Of a stretch of DNA of 64,000 bases, positions 8,289 through 16,406 are shown one piece after another (within the stretch, counting starts at the first letter, position 1; each line of letters opens with the position of its first letter). The notes below the pieces were generated by a model that was not told the origin of the DNA, made no database searches, and saw nothing but the letters and a program-made list of their open reading frames with translations. The DNA comes from Sphingosinicella humi (GTDB taxonomy: Bacteria; Pseudomonadota; Alphaproteobacteria; Sphingomonadales; Sphingomonadaceae), in the NCBI RefSeq assembly GCF_003129465.1, contig NZ_QFFF01000001.1:2465501-2529500 (forward strand), given 5' to 3'. The position numbers and the translations under genes were made by a program.

Positions 8289-8747
8289 GTGAGCTTACAA
8301 TCGGTACAGGCCTTCCTGGCGGAGCGGGCGCCCGACATTCAAATACTCGAGCATAGTGCCAGCACGGCAACGGTGGCCGAGGCTGCGGCCACGCTTGGGG
8401 TCGAACCCGGACGGATAGCCAAGACGCTCTCGATACGAGTGAAGGATCAGGTCATGCTGATCGTCGCACGGGGCGACGCGCGATTGGACAATCGCAAGAC
8501 CAAGGACGCCCTCGGCGGACGCCCGCGCATGCTCGGCGCTGAGGAAGTCGAAACGCTGACCGGGCATCCCGTCGGTGGAGTATGCCCCTTCGGCCTGGCG
8601 ACTCCGCTGCCCGTCTATTGCGACGTCTCGCTCCGCGAGTTCGACGAAGTCTATCCGGCCGCCGGGTCGAGAATGGCTTCGGTACGCCTCACGCCTGATC
8701 GCCTGATAGAGCTGGTGGGGGCCAGCTGGATCGACGTCTGCGGCTGA
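8289..8747 (+). CDS. YbaK/ProX-type aminoacyl-tRNA deacylase
   Basis: A 152-residue single-domain protein of the YbaK/prolyl-tRNA-editing family, which removes wrongly attached amino acids from tRNA (typically Ala- or Cys-tRNA-Pro). Family motifs are the N-terminal EHSASTATVAEAA, the VARGDARLDNRKTK segment with the expected lysine region, and the GHPVGGVCPFGL loop. I chose GTG 8289, since the upstream in-frame extension crosses the hairpin and has no family similarity. The gene is monocistronic and borders the accessory island. Exact substrate specificity cannot be read from the sequence. Confidence 0.85.
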   Translation: MSLQSVQAFLAERAPDIQILEHSASTATVAEAAATLGVEPGRIAKTLSIRVKDQVMLIVARGDARLDNRKTKDALGGRPRMLGAEEVETLTGHPVGGVCPFGLATPLPVYCDVSLREFDEVYPAAGSRMASVRLTPDRLIELVGASWIDVCG

Positions 8748-8828
8748 ATCGTTTGGTCGGGTTGGATTTGCTGAAGCAAGGGTCGGACAAAACAGGGTTT
8801 CAGCAAAGCTCCGGCGGCAAGCGCGCAA

Positions 8829-8864
8829 TGTCCGCCAGCGGACGCTACTGTCCGCAAACGGACA
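8829..8864. promoter_or_regulatory. Tandem palindromes, likely enhancer (bEBP) binding sites
   Basis: Two copies of TGTCCG-N4-CGGAC(G/A) lie exactly 20 bp apart (8829-8844 and 8849-8864), about two helical turns. They are roughly 70-105 bp upstream of the start expected for the sigma-54 promoter at 8906. This is the usual distance for bacterial enhancer-binding-protein sites. The binding protein is not identified in this window. Confidence 0.65.
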
Positions 8865-8905
8865 TTTTTCGTCATGATGTACTGGCCGGCCCGCACGGGG
8901 TCCCA

Positions 8906-8922
8906 TTGGCACGGCTCTTGCT
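8906..8922 (+). promoter_or_regulatory. Sigma-54 (RpoN) -24/-12 promoter
   Basis: The element TTGGCACG-N4-TTGCT has both conserved blocks (TGGCACG at -24, TTGCT at -12) at the right spacing and fits the sigma-54 consensus without mismatch. It points right, towards the methyltransferase-like gene that starts at 9043, with no other gene between. Expected transcription start is near 8934. Confidence 0.8.
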
Positions 8923-9042
8923 ATTTTTCGGACAGGGAGGGCGGGGAACTCTGCGCTTGGCGTCGGCGGGTCATGGAGTTAGAAGCCTGAGACATTCTTT
9001 AGTGTGTTGCACTACTAAGACAGTTGTGCGAATAGGGACCGA

Positions 9043-9693
9043 ATGACCGAGCATAATTTCGAGCAAATGCGTCGCGCCATGGTGGCGAGCCAGCTTCGGA
9101 CGACGGGCGTCAACGACCCGAGCGTCGTCGCCGCGATGGGCGCTGTGCCGCGCGAGCGCTTCGTTCCGGGCGATAGGGTGGCCGCGGCCTATGCCGACGC
9201 CCTGGTGCCGCTCGGCAACGATCGCCAGCTCAACACGCCGATGTCGCTCGGGCGGCTGCTGACCGAGGCCCAGCCCGACGAGAAGGATCGCGCCCTCGTG
9301 ATCGGCGCCGCCACCGGCTATGCCGCCGCCGTGCTGGCACGGATGGTGGCGTCGGTCGTGGCCGTCGAAGAGGATCCGGCGCTCGCTGCGGCGGCCAAGG
9401 CCGCGCTCAAGGGGACCGAGGTGAAGCTGGTCGAAGGACCGCTTGCCAAGGGCTACAAGAAGGGCGCGCCCTACGACCTCATCCTGATCGATGGCGCGGT
9501 CGAGTTCATTCCGGATGCGATCATCGATCAACTCGCCGAGGACGGTCGGCTCGTCGCCGCGATCCTCGACAATGGCGTGTCGCGCATTTCGATCGGACGT
9601 CGCGGAGGCGGCGGCTTCGGCACGGTGGCAGTGGCGGATGCCGCTTCGGCCGTTCTTCCGGGGTTCGTGAAGCCCCGCGGTTTCATCTTCTAA
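9043..9693 (+). CDS. Protein-L-isoaspartate O-methyltransferase family protein
   Basis: A 216-residue Rossmann-fold methyltransferase of the PCMT family, which uses S-adenosylmethionine to repair isoaspartyl residues. Visible family features are MVASQLRTTGVNDPSVVAAM, VPRERFVPG, LVIGAATGYAAAVLARM (SAM-binding glycine loop; the usual GTGSGY is GAATGY) and VVAVEEDP. This variant, with a weakened motif I, is commonly found next to tolC in sphingomonads, so its substrate may not be isoaspartate. It is the first gene of a run pcm-like/tolC/DUF2497/valS with gaps of 17-50 bp, behind the sigma-54 promoter. Confidence 0.85.
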   Translation: MTEHNFEQMRRAMVASQLRTTGVNDPSVVAAMGAVPRERFVPGDRVAAAYADALVPLGNDRQLNTPMSLGRLLTEAQPDEKDRALVIGAATGYAAAVLARMVASVVAVEEDPALAAAAKAALKGTEVKLVEGPLAKGYKKGAPYDLILIDGAVEFIPDAIIDQLAEDGRLVAAILDNGVSRISIGRRGGGGFGTVAVADAASAVLPGFVKPRGFIF

Positions 9694-9710
9694 GAGCGGA
9701 GCAAGGTGTA

Positions 9711-11222
9711 ATGCGGGGAGGCTTATTGACCGCGACAGCGCTGGCGGCATTGCTGGCCGCCGGGACCGGGCAGTCGCAGACGGCGGTCCAGCAGCCGGTC
9801 TCGCCGGCGCAGGCGCAGGTGCCCGATCAGGCGGACACGGAAACGCTGCGCGACGCGCTGATCCAGACCTACCGCAGCAATCCGACGCTGACCGCCCAGC
9901 GCGCCCAGGTTCGCACCCTCGACGAGGGTGTGGCGATCGCCAAGGCGCAGGGGCGGCCCCAGCTTTCGGCCACGGCCGGCGTCAATCAGGATCTTACGCG
10001 CACGGGCGGCGGCAACGGCCGCAATTTCAACGCGGGAGTCGATCTCAGCCTCCCTTTATTCCAGGGCGGCCGGGTCAGGAACTCGGTCCGCGCCGCTGAC
10101 GCCCGCGTTCTCGCCGGTCGTGCTAACCTGCGCGCGACCCAGGGGGACATCTTCACCGAAGCCGTGGCGGCTTACATGGATGTGATCCGCGACCGCTCGG
10201 TCGTGACGCTCAACCGCAACCAGGTCGGCGTTCTCGAGACAAACCTGCAGGCGAGCGAGGACCGGTTCGAGGTCGGCGATCTCACCCGCACCGACGTCGC
10301 CCAGTCGGAAGCGCGGCTGTCGCTGGCGCGGAGCAATCTCGCCACCGCCGAGGGCCAGCTCGAGGGCAGCGAGGAGAATTACCGCCGGGTCATCGGCGAG
10401 CTTCCCGGCGACTTGCAGCCGCCGCCGCCCTTGCCGCCGCTGCCGCAGACGCCCGATCAGGCGGTCGAGATCGCCCTCGCCAACAATCAGGACCTGGTCT
10501 CCATCCAGAACCAGGTCCGCGCCGCCGGGCTGGACGTGCGCGTCGCCAGCGCCGATCGCCTGCCGACGGTCTCGGCGATTGGTTCGGGCCGCTACACCAA
10601 TTTCCTCGGCTCGCAGGATGGGCGTTTCGGCACGGCCCCGGGCGAGTTGCCCAATACCGAGACTGTGACCGGCGCCGGCGTTCAGGCGACGATACCCCTT
10701 TATCAAGGCGGCCTCGTCGGCGCCCGTGTCCGCCAGGCCCAGGCCTTCCAGAGTCAGCTGATCGAGCAGGGCATCGAGATCGAGCGGGCCGTCGTCGCCA
10801 ACAGCCGCGCCGCCTTCGCCAGCTACCAGGCCGCTCTCGACGCGATCGAGTCGAACGAGATCGCGGTCGCTGCCAACCAGCTCGCGCTCGAGGGCACCCG
10901 GGCGGAGCAGAGCGTCGGCACCCGCAACGTGCTCGACGTGCTGAATGCCGAGCAGGAGCTGCTGAACAGCCAGGTGGCGCTGGTCACCGCCCGCCGCGAC
11001 GCCTACGTCGCCGGCTTCCAGCTGCTGAACGCCATGGGCCAGGCCGAGATAGAGGATCTGAACCTCGACGGCGGCTACATCTACGACCCGGCCGTCAATT
11101 ATGAGCGTGTCTCCGACCGGGCCTCGGATTGGGATTCGGACCCGCAACCGCAACCGGTAGCCACCCGGACCGTGGGCTACGGCCCGCCCGAAAACACCCC
11201 CGTGACACCGTCCGACGAATAG
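9711..11222 (+). CDS. tolC: TolC-family outer membrane channel protein
   Basis: A 503-residue outer-membrane efflux/type I secretion channel. It has an N-terminal signal peptide (MRGGLLTATALAALLAAGTG) and two structural repeats of long coiled-coil helices and beta strands. Typical TolC signatures include LRDALIQTYRSNPTLTAQRA, VNQDLTRTGGG, ATIPLYQGG and NVLDVLNAEQELLNSQV. The C-terminal tail is Pro/Asp-rich. It would pair with an inner-membrane transporter and adaptor encoded elsewhere. It lies 17 bp after the methyltransferase-like gene and 17 bp before the popZ-like gene, so it is probably cotranscribed with both. Confidence 0.93.
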   Translation: MRGGLLTATALAALLAAGTGQSQTAVQQPVSPAQAQVPDQADTETLRDALIQTYRSNPTLTAQRAQVRTLDEGVAIAKAQGRPQLSATAGVNQDLTRTGGGNGRNFNAGVDLSLPLFQGGRVRNSVRAADARVLAGRANLRATQGDIFTEAVAAYMDVIRDRSVVTLNRNQVGVLETNLQASEDRFEVGDLTRTDVAQSEARLSLARSNLATAEGQLEGSEENYRRVIGELPGDLQPPPPLPPLPQTPDQAVEIALANNQDLVSIQNQVRAAGLDVRVASADRLPTVSAIGSGRYTNFLGSQDGRFGTAPGELPNTETVTGAGVQATIPLYQGGLVGARVRQAQAFQSQLIEQGIEIERAVVANSRAAFASYQAALDAIESNEIAVAANQLALEGTRAEQSVGTRNVLDVLNAEQELLNSQVALVTARRDAYVAGFQLLNAMGQAEIEDLNLDGGYIYDPAVNYERVSDRASDWDSDPQPQPVATRTVGYGPPENTPVTPSDE

Positions 11223-11239
11223 GCGATAAGGCCTTCGTT

Positions 11240-11656
11240 ATGGGGGATATTAACCGTGATCCGTCGATGGAAGAGATACTGGCTTCCATCAAGAGAGTGA
11301 TCGCCGAGGAAGGCCGTGCGCCCGCGCGTCCGCGCGACGAGCTCGCCGAAGACCAGGTGATGGAGGCGTCCGCGGAAGAAGACGTCCTCGAGCTCAGCGA
11401 CCCCGTGTCCGAAGCGGACGGCCTCACGTCCGAGGACACGACCGTGGCCGCCCGCCAGAAGCTGGCGGCGCTTTCCGCCCTGCGCCAGCCCGAAGCGTCC
11501 GATCCCTCGCTCGCCGCGTCGGACGCCGCGCTCGCCGCGGCCGTGCGCGAGATGCTTCGCCCCATGCTCAAGGACTGGCTCGACCAGCGCCTCCCCGAAA
11601 TGGTCGAAACCATGGTCGCCCGCGAGATAGCGCGGATCACCGGCAAGAGCCTCTGA
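11240..11656 (+). CDS. DUF2497 / PopZ-like polar organising protein
   Basis: A 138-residue acidic protein. It has a conserved N-terminal helix (DPSMEEILASIKRVIAEEG), a Glu/Asp/Pro-rich variable middle and a conserved C-terminal helical block (LRPMLKDWLDQRLPEMVETMVAREIARI). This is the layout of DUF2497/PopZ proteins, which form a polymeric network at the cell poles of alphaproteobacteria and bind partner proteins through the N-terminal helix. I start at ATG 11240; a longer frame from 11129 runs inside tolC. The position just upstream of valS is common in the group. Confidence 0.85.
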   Translation: MGDINRDPSMEEILASIKRVIAEEGRAPARPRDELAEDQVMEASAEEDVLELSDPVSEADGLTSEDTTVAARQKLAALSALRQPEASDPSLAASDAALAAAVREMLRPMLKDWLDQRLPEMVETMVAREIARITGKSL

Positions 11657-11706
11657 CAGCGGAAAACGGCTTGGCCGCCCGGCCGCGCTTCGTCTAAGCG
11701 CGGCCT

Positions 11707-14355
11707 ATGAGCGAATTGTCGAAGACCTTCGATCCGGGCGCCATCGAGGCCCGCTGGTATCCCTATTGGGAAGAGAATGGCCTGTTCCGTCCCGAACGGC
11801 CGGAGGCGGAGCCCTGGACGATCGTCAATCCGCCGCCCAACGTCACCGGCTCGCTCCATATCGGCCACGCGCTGGACAACACCCTCCAGGACATCCTCAC
11901 CCGCCACGCCCGCCTTCAAGGCAAGGACGCGCTGTGGGTGGTCGGCACCGACCATGCCGGCATCGCCACCCAGATGGTCGTCGAACGGAACCTCGAAGCC
12001 GAGGGCAAGCGCCGCGCCGACATGAGCCGCGAGGAATTCGTCGCGAAGGTCTGGGAGTGGAAGGAGGAGAGCGGCGGCCAGATCACCCGCCAGCTCCGCC
12101 GCCTCGGCTGTTCGATGGATTGGGCGAACGAGCGCTTCACCATGGACGAGGGCTTCTCCCGCGCCGTCCTCAAGGTGTTCGTCGATCTCTACCGCCAGGG
12201 CCTGCTTTATCGCGACAAGCGGCTGGTCAACTGGGACCCGAAATTCGGCACCGCCATATCCGACCTGGAGGTCGAGACGCGCGAGGTCCAGGGCAAGTTC
12301 TGGCACCTCAAATATCCGCTGGAGAACGGCAGCGGCTTCATCCACGTCGCCACCACGCGCCCCGAGACGATGCTCGCCGACATGGCCGTCGCGGTCCATC
12401 CGGAGGATGAGCGCTATACCGCCCTGATCGGCAAGAAGCTCAAGCATCCGATTACCGGCCGCCTCATCCCCATCGTCGCCGACGAACATGCCGATCCGGA
12501 GCTCGGCTCCGGCGCGGTGAAGATCACGCCGGGGCACGACTTCAACGATTTCGAGGTCGGCAAGCGCGCCGGCTTCAAACCTGTCGACATGCTCAACATG
12601 TTCGACGCCCAGGCCCGGGTCGTGCAGACGGCGGACGGGCTGATCCCGGAAGAGCTGCTCGGCCTCGATCGCTTCGACGCGCGCGACAAGGTCGTGGCGA
12701 GGCTGGAGGCGGAGGGCTTCCTCGAAAAGGTCGAGGACCGCGTCGTCCAGACCCCCTTCGGCGACCGCTCCGGCGCCGTCATCGAGCCCTGGCTCACCGA
12801 CCAATGGTATGTCGACGCGGCGACCCTGGCGAAACCCGCCATCGCCGCCGTCCGCGACGACGACATTCGCGTGGTGCCCGAAACCTGGAAGAAGACCTGG
12901 TTCAACTGGCTGGAGAATATCCAGCCCTGGTGCGTCTCGCGCCAGCTTTGGTGGGGGCACCAGATTCCGGCCTGGTATGACCATGAAGGCAATGTCTTCG
13001 TCGCGGAAAGCGAAGAGGAGGCGAGAGCCGAGGCCGGCAACCGGCCGCTCCGCCGCGATCCCGACGTGCTCGACACCTGGTTCTCATCCGCCCTTTGGCC
13101 CTTCGCCACCCTCGGCTGGCCCGAGGAGACAGAGCTTCTGAAGCGCCATTATCCCAACGACATTCTCATCTCCGGCTTCGACATCATCTTCTTCTGGGAT
13201 GCCCGCATGGCGATGCAGGGCTTCCAGTTCATGAAGGAGAAGCCCTGGAACACCCTCTACCTCCACGGCCTCGTCCGCGATGCCAAGGGGCAGAAAATGT
13301 CCAAGTCGAAGGGGAACACCGTCGATCCCCTCGGCCTCGTCGACAAATATGGCGCCGACGCGCTGCGCTTCACCCTCGCGGCGATGGAGAGCCAGGGCCG
13401 CGACATCAAATTGGATGAGAAGCGGGTCGAGGGCTATCGCAATTTCGCCACCAAGCTGTGGAACGCGGCGCGTTTCTGCCAGTCGAACGGCATCGGCACT
13501 TCGAAGGCGATCGAACCGCCTCGGGCCACGCTTCCGGTCAACCGCTGGATCGTCGGCGAGACGGTGAAGACCGTGCAGGCGCTCGACCTCGCCATGGCCG
13601 AACTCCGCTTCGACGAGAGCGCCAATACCATCTATCACTTCACCTGGGCGACCTTCTGCGACTGGTATCTGGAGTTGATCAAGCCGGTCTCGAGCGGAGA
13701 CGAGAGGGGCCAGATCGACGAGGAGACTAGGGAAGTCGCCGCCTGGGTGCTCGATCAGATACTGGTCATGCTCCATCCGTTCATGCCCTTCATCACGGAG
13801 GAGCTGTGGCACGCGATGGGGGATCGGCCCTATCCGCTGATCCTCGCCAAATGGCCGATGCCGGATGCGCGCGCGCTAAACGCGGAGGCGGGGCCGGAGA
13901 TCGATTGGCTGATCCGCCTCGTCAGCGGCATCCGCGCCACCCGCTCGGAGCTCAACGTGCCACCGAGTGCAAAGCTGGCGCTGCACGTTCGGGATGCCAA
14001 CGCGGCGACGATCGAGCGCCTCGGGCGCCATGATGCGGCGATCAAGCGTCTGGCCCGGATCGAGACGATCAGCGGCGATGCCGCTCCTGCCGGCGGTGCG
14101 GCGCAGGTGATCGTCGATGAAGCCACCTTCGTCCTGCCGCTGGAAGGGGTGATCGACTTGGACGCCGAACGTTCCCGCCTCTCCAAGGCGTTGCAGGCGG
14201 CGGAGAAGGAGCGGGACTCACTCTCCGGACGCCTAAGCAATCCGAGTTTCGTCGAGCGCGCCAAGCCCGAGGCCGTCGAGAAGGCGAGGGCGGACCATGC
14301 CGAAAAAGCCTCGGACGCGGAGCGCTACGCGGCGGCTTTGGCGCGGTTGGGATAA
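11707..14355 (+). CDS. valS: Valyl-tRNA synthetase
   Basis: An 882-residue class I synthetase that charges tRNA-Val. The HIGH box is in [14 protein letters not shown] near residue 45, the CP1 editing domain spans about 190-340, and the KMSKS loop is KMSKSKGNT near 530. The anticodon-binding helical domain follows. The C-terminal coiled coil ([20 protein letters not shown]...) typical of ValRS is present. Length is normal. Last gene of the tolC run; a 77-bp palindromic repeat follows its stop by 10 bp. Confidence 0.97.
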   Translation: MSELSKTFDPGAIEARWYPYWEENGLFRPERPEAEPWTIVNPPPNVTGSLHIGHALDNTLQDILTRHARLQGKDALWVVGTDHAGIATQMVVERNLEAEGKRRADMSREEFVAKVWEWKEESGGQITRQLRRLGCSMDWANERFTMDEGFSRAVLKVFVDLYRQGLLYRDKRLVNWDPKFGTAISDLEVETREVQGKFWHLKYPLENGSGFIHVATTRPETMLADMAVAVHPEDERYTALIGKKLKHPITGRLIPIVADEHADPELGSGAVKITPGHDFNDFEVGKRAGFKPVDMLNMFDAQARVVQTADGLIPEELLGLDRFDARDKVVARLEAEGFLEKVEDRVVQTPFGDRSGAVIEPWLTDQWYVDAATLAKPAIAAVRDDDIRVVPETWKKTWFNWLENIQPWCVSRQLWWGHQIPAWYDHEGNVFVAESEEEARAEAGNRPLRRDPDVLDTWFSSALWPFATLGWPEETELLKRHYPNDILISGFDIIFFWDARMAMQGFQFMKEKPWNTLYLHGLVRDAKGQKMSKSKGNTVDPLGLVDKYGADALRFTLAAMESQGRDIKLDEKRVEGYRNFATKLWNAARFCQSNGIGTSKAIEPPRATLPVNRWIVGETVKTVQALDLAMAELRFDESANTIYHFTWATFCDWYLELIKPVSSGDERGQIDEETREVAAWVLDQILVMLHPFMPFITEELWHAMGDRPYPLILAKWPMPDARALNAEAGPEIDWLIRLVSGIRATRSELNVPPSAKLALHVRDANAATIERLGRHDAAIKRLARIETISGDAAPAGGAAQVIVDEATFVLPLEGVIDLDAERSRLSKALQAAEKERDSLSGRLSNPSFVERAKPEAVEKARADHAEKASDAERYAAALARLG

Positions 14356-14365
14356 GCCCGAGACT

Positions 14366-14442
14366 CGTTCGTCCCGAGCAAAGTCGAGGGGCGCTGGCAC
14401 GGAGTCATCACACCCGCCCCTCGACTACGCTCGGGACGAACG
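14366..14442. repeat. 77-bp dispersed palindromic repeat, copy 1
   Basis: Arms CGTTCGTCCCGAGC... and ...GCTCGGGACGAACG enclose GTCGAGGGGCG and CGCCCCTCGAC, with an asymmetric centre (GCTGGCACGGAGTCATCACA). It matches the elements at 31297, 32683 and 35673 at the same length. It sits between convergent valS and dagK and may end transcription from both. Confidence 0.9.
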
Positions 14443-14445
14443 GAC

Positions 14446-15384
14446 TCAGCCGGCTGCCTCCTGCTCCTGCGGCACCACCACCTCGATCGCCTTGTGGGCG
14501 ACCGCGACGGTGGCCGGCGTCTTCGCCAGCACCTCGCCGTCGATCGAGATCTTCATCCGGGGCTTGGTGTCGATGCGCAGCCGCTCGCCCCAGAATTCCT
14601 GCGTCGTGGCCTCGCGCGTCGGGAGTTTCCAATATTTGGCGAACCAGTCCCAGATCAGCCGTGCCTTGCTGCGGCCCATCACCACCTGGGCGACGATTTC
14701 GCCATTGTCGACCTCGGCCGTTTCGACCAGCTCGACGCCGCCATGGAAGCCGCCGTTGGCGAGGCGGACCTCGGTTGCCCAGAGGCTGTACGTCTCCCGC
14801 CCGTCGTCGATCGTCAGCTTGAACGGGCGGAACCTGACCAGGCACCAGGTCGCCCAGACGAGATAGCCTACCCGGCCGAGATATTTTTTGAGCTTGTGCG
14901 GGATGCCCTCGCCGATCAGCGGCGACAGGCCGATCGCCGCGCAATTAGCGAAATAATCGCCGTCGAGGACGCCAAGGTCGATCCGCCTCCGCCGGCCCGT
15001 GGCGATCGTCTCGATGGCGCCGTCGAGGTCCAGCGGGATGCCGAGGGTGCGGGCGAAGCTGTTGGCGGTGCCGAGCGGCAGCAGTGCGAAGACGCAGTCG
15101 CGGTCCACCACGTCGTCGACGGTGCAGGAAAGCGAGCCATCGCCGCCGCCCACGATCACCATCGGCGTGCCGCTCGCCACCGCCTTCCGCATCGTCGGGA
15201 TCAAGTCCTTCGGCTTGCGCACGGGATAGACCGCGCTGAGCCGGATCCCGGCCGCCTCCAGCTTCTCCTTCGCTTCGCGCAGCAGCTCGCGGCCCTTGCG
15301 GGAATGGGCGTTGACCACCAGCACCGCCTCCTTGGGAACCGGCTTTCCACCCACAAGCGGGGACGCTACAGCCGCATCTGACAT
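14446..15384 (-). CDS. Diacylglycerol kinase-family lipid kinase
   Basis: A 312-residue lipid kinase of the DagK/YegS family, which phosphorylates diacylglycerol or related lipids with ATP at the inner membrane. The catalytic domain carries VVNAHSRKG near the N-terminus, the nucleotide loop VIVGGGDGSLS, LLPLGTANSFARTLGIP and the C-terminal ISIDGEVL. I start at ATG 15384, which has an AAGGAAGCAAGG-type ribosome binding region. An extension to 15708 exists but is antisense to hemB and not protein-like. Its start codon overlaps that of divergent hemB. Confidence 0.88.
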   Translation of the reverse strand: MSDAAVASPLVGGKPVPKEAVLVVNAHSRKGRELLREAKEKLEAAGIRLSAVYPVRKPKDLIPTMRKAVASGTPMVIVGGGDGSLSCTVDDVVDRDCVFALLPLGTANSFARTLGIPLDLDGAIETIATGRRRRIDLGVLDGDYFANCAAIGLSPLIGEGIPHKLKKYLGRVGYLVWATWCLVRFRPFKLTIDDGRETYSLWATEVRLANGGFHGGVELVETAEVDNGEIVAQVVMGRSKARLIWDWFAKYWKLPTREATTQEFWGERLRIDTKPRMKISIDGEVLAKTPATVAVAHKAIEVVVPQEQEAAG

Positions 15385-16381
15385 GAGCCTTGCTTCCTTT
15401 CCCGCCGTCCGCTTGCGCCGTTCGCGCGCCTTCGCCTGGTCTCGATCGATGGTCGCCGAGACCGTTCTAAACGCATCAGACCTCATCTGGCCCCTTTTCG
15501 TGACCGACGGGCAAGGCGTGGAGGAGCCCATAGCGACGCTCCCGGGCGTGTCGCGCTGGTCCATGGACCGGCTGGCGGAACGGGCGCGGGAGGCGAGGGA
15601 CCTTGGCATTCCCTGCATAGCCCTGTTCCCGAACACGCCCCAGGACCTGCGCGACGAGAGGGGAAGCGAGGCGCTCAACCCGGACAACCTCATGTGCCGC
15701 GCGATCAAGGCCGTGAAGGACGCCGCGCCGGAAATCGGCGTCCTGACGGACGTGGCCCTCGATCCCTACACGGCGAGCGGCCATGACGGCGTCACGGACG
15801 CGGCCGGCTATGTGCAGAACGACGAAACCAGCGCGATCCTCGTCGAGCAGGCCTTGGTGCAGGCGCGCGCCGGGGCGGACATCGTCGCGCCGTCCGACAT
15901 GATGGACGGCCGCGTCGGCGCCATCCGGGCGGCGCTGGAGCGCGAAGGCCATGTCAATGTCGCCATCATGGCCTATGCCGCCAAATATGCCTCGGCCTTC
16001 TACGGTCCTTTCCGTGACGCGGTCGGCTCGCGCGGCCTTCTGAAGGGCGACAAGAGGAGCTACCAGATGGACCCGGCCAATGCCGAGGAGGCGCTCCGCG
16101 AAGTGGCGCTCGATCTGACCGAGGGCGCCGACTATGTCATGGTGAAGCCGGGCCTGCCCTATCTCGACATCGTTCGGCGCGTGAAGGACCGGTTCGAAGT
16201 GCCTGTCTTTGCTTATCAAGTCTCGGGCGAATATGCGATGATCGAGGCTGCCGTCGCGGCCGGGGCGGGGGACCGCGACGCCCTCGTGCTGGAGACGCTC
16301 ACCGCCTTCAAGCGAGCCGGCTGCTCCGGCATCCTCACCTATCACGCGGCGCATGCGGCGCGGCTGCTCAGCCATGGTTAA
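15383..16381 (+). CDS. hemB: Delta-aminolevulinic acid dehydratase (porphobilinogen synthase)
   Basis: A 332-residue enzyme that joins two 5-aminolevulinate molecules in haem synthesis. Active-site lysines are in YAAKYASAFYGPFRDA and MVKPGLPYLD. The metal-site segment DVALDPYTASGHDG lacks the cysteines of zinc-dependent forms, so this is the magnesium-type enzyme usual in alphaproteobacteria. The N-terminal FPAVRLRRSR motif supports ATG 15383 as the start. No good ribosome binding site is seen before it, and the upstream promoter region must lie inside dagK. Confidence 0.95.
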   Translation: MSLASFPAVRLRRSRAFAWSRSMVAETVLNASDLIWPLFVTDGQGVEEPIATLPGVSRWSMDRLAERAREARDLGIPCIALFPNTPQDLRDERGSEALNPDNLMCRAIKAVKDAAPEIGVLTDVALDPYTASGHDGVTDAAGYVQNDETSAILVEQALVQARAGADIVAPSDMMDGRVGAIRAALEREGHVNVAIMAYAAKYASAFYGPFRDAVGSRGLLKGDKRSYQMDPANAEEALREVALDLTEGADYVMVKPGLPYLDIVRRVKDRFEVPVFAYQVSGEYAMIEAAVAAGAGDRDALVLETLTAFKRAGCSGILTYHAAHAARLLSHG

Positions 16382-16406
16382 CCTGGCCTTCACCATGTTC
16401 GGATAG

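Noticed and set aside
11095-12984. A 629-codon minus-strand frame across the popZ-like gene and valS
   Set aside because: Antisense to ValRS, with HIGH and KMSKS on the other strand; its composition is that of a shadow frame.
14393-14420. TGGCACGG in the 77-bp repeats as a sigma-54 -24 element
   Set aside because: No TTGC block follows at the -12 distance, and the string belongs to the repeat's conserved centre in all copies.
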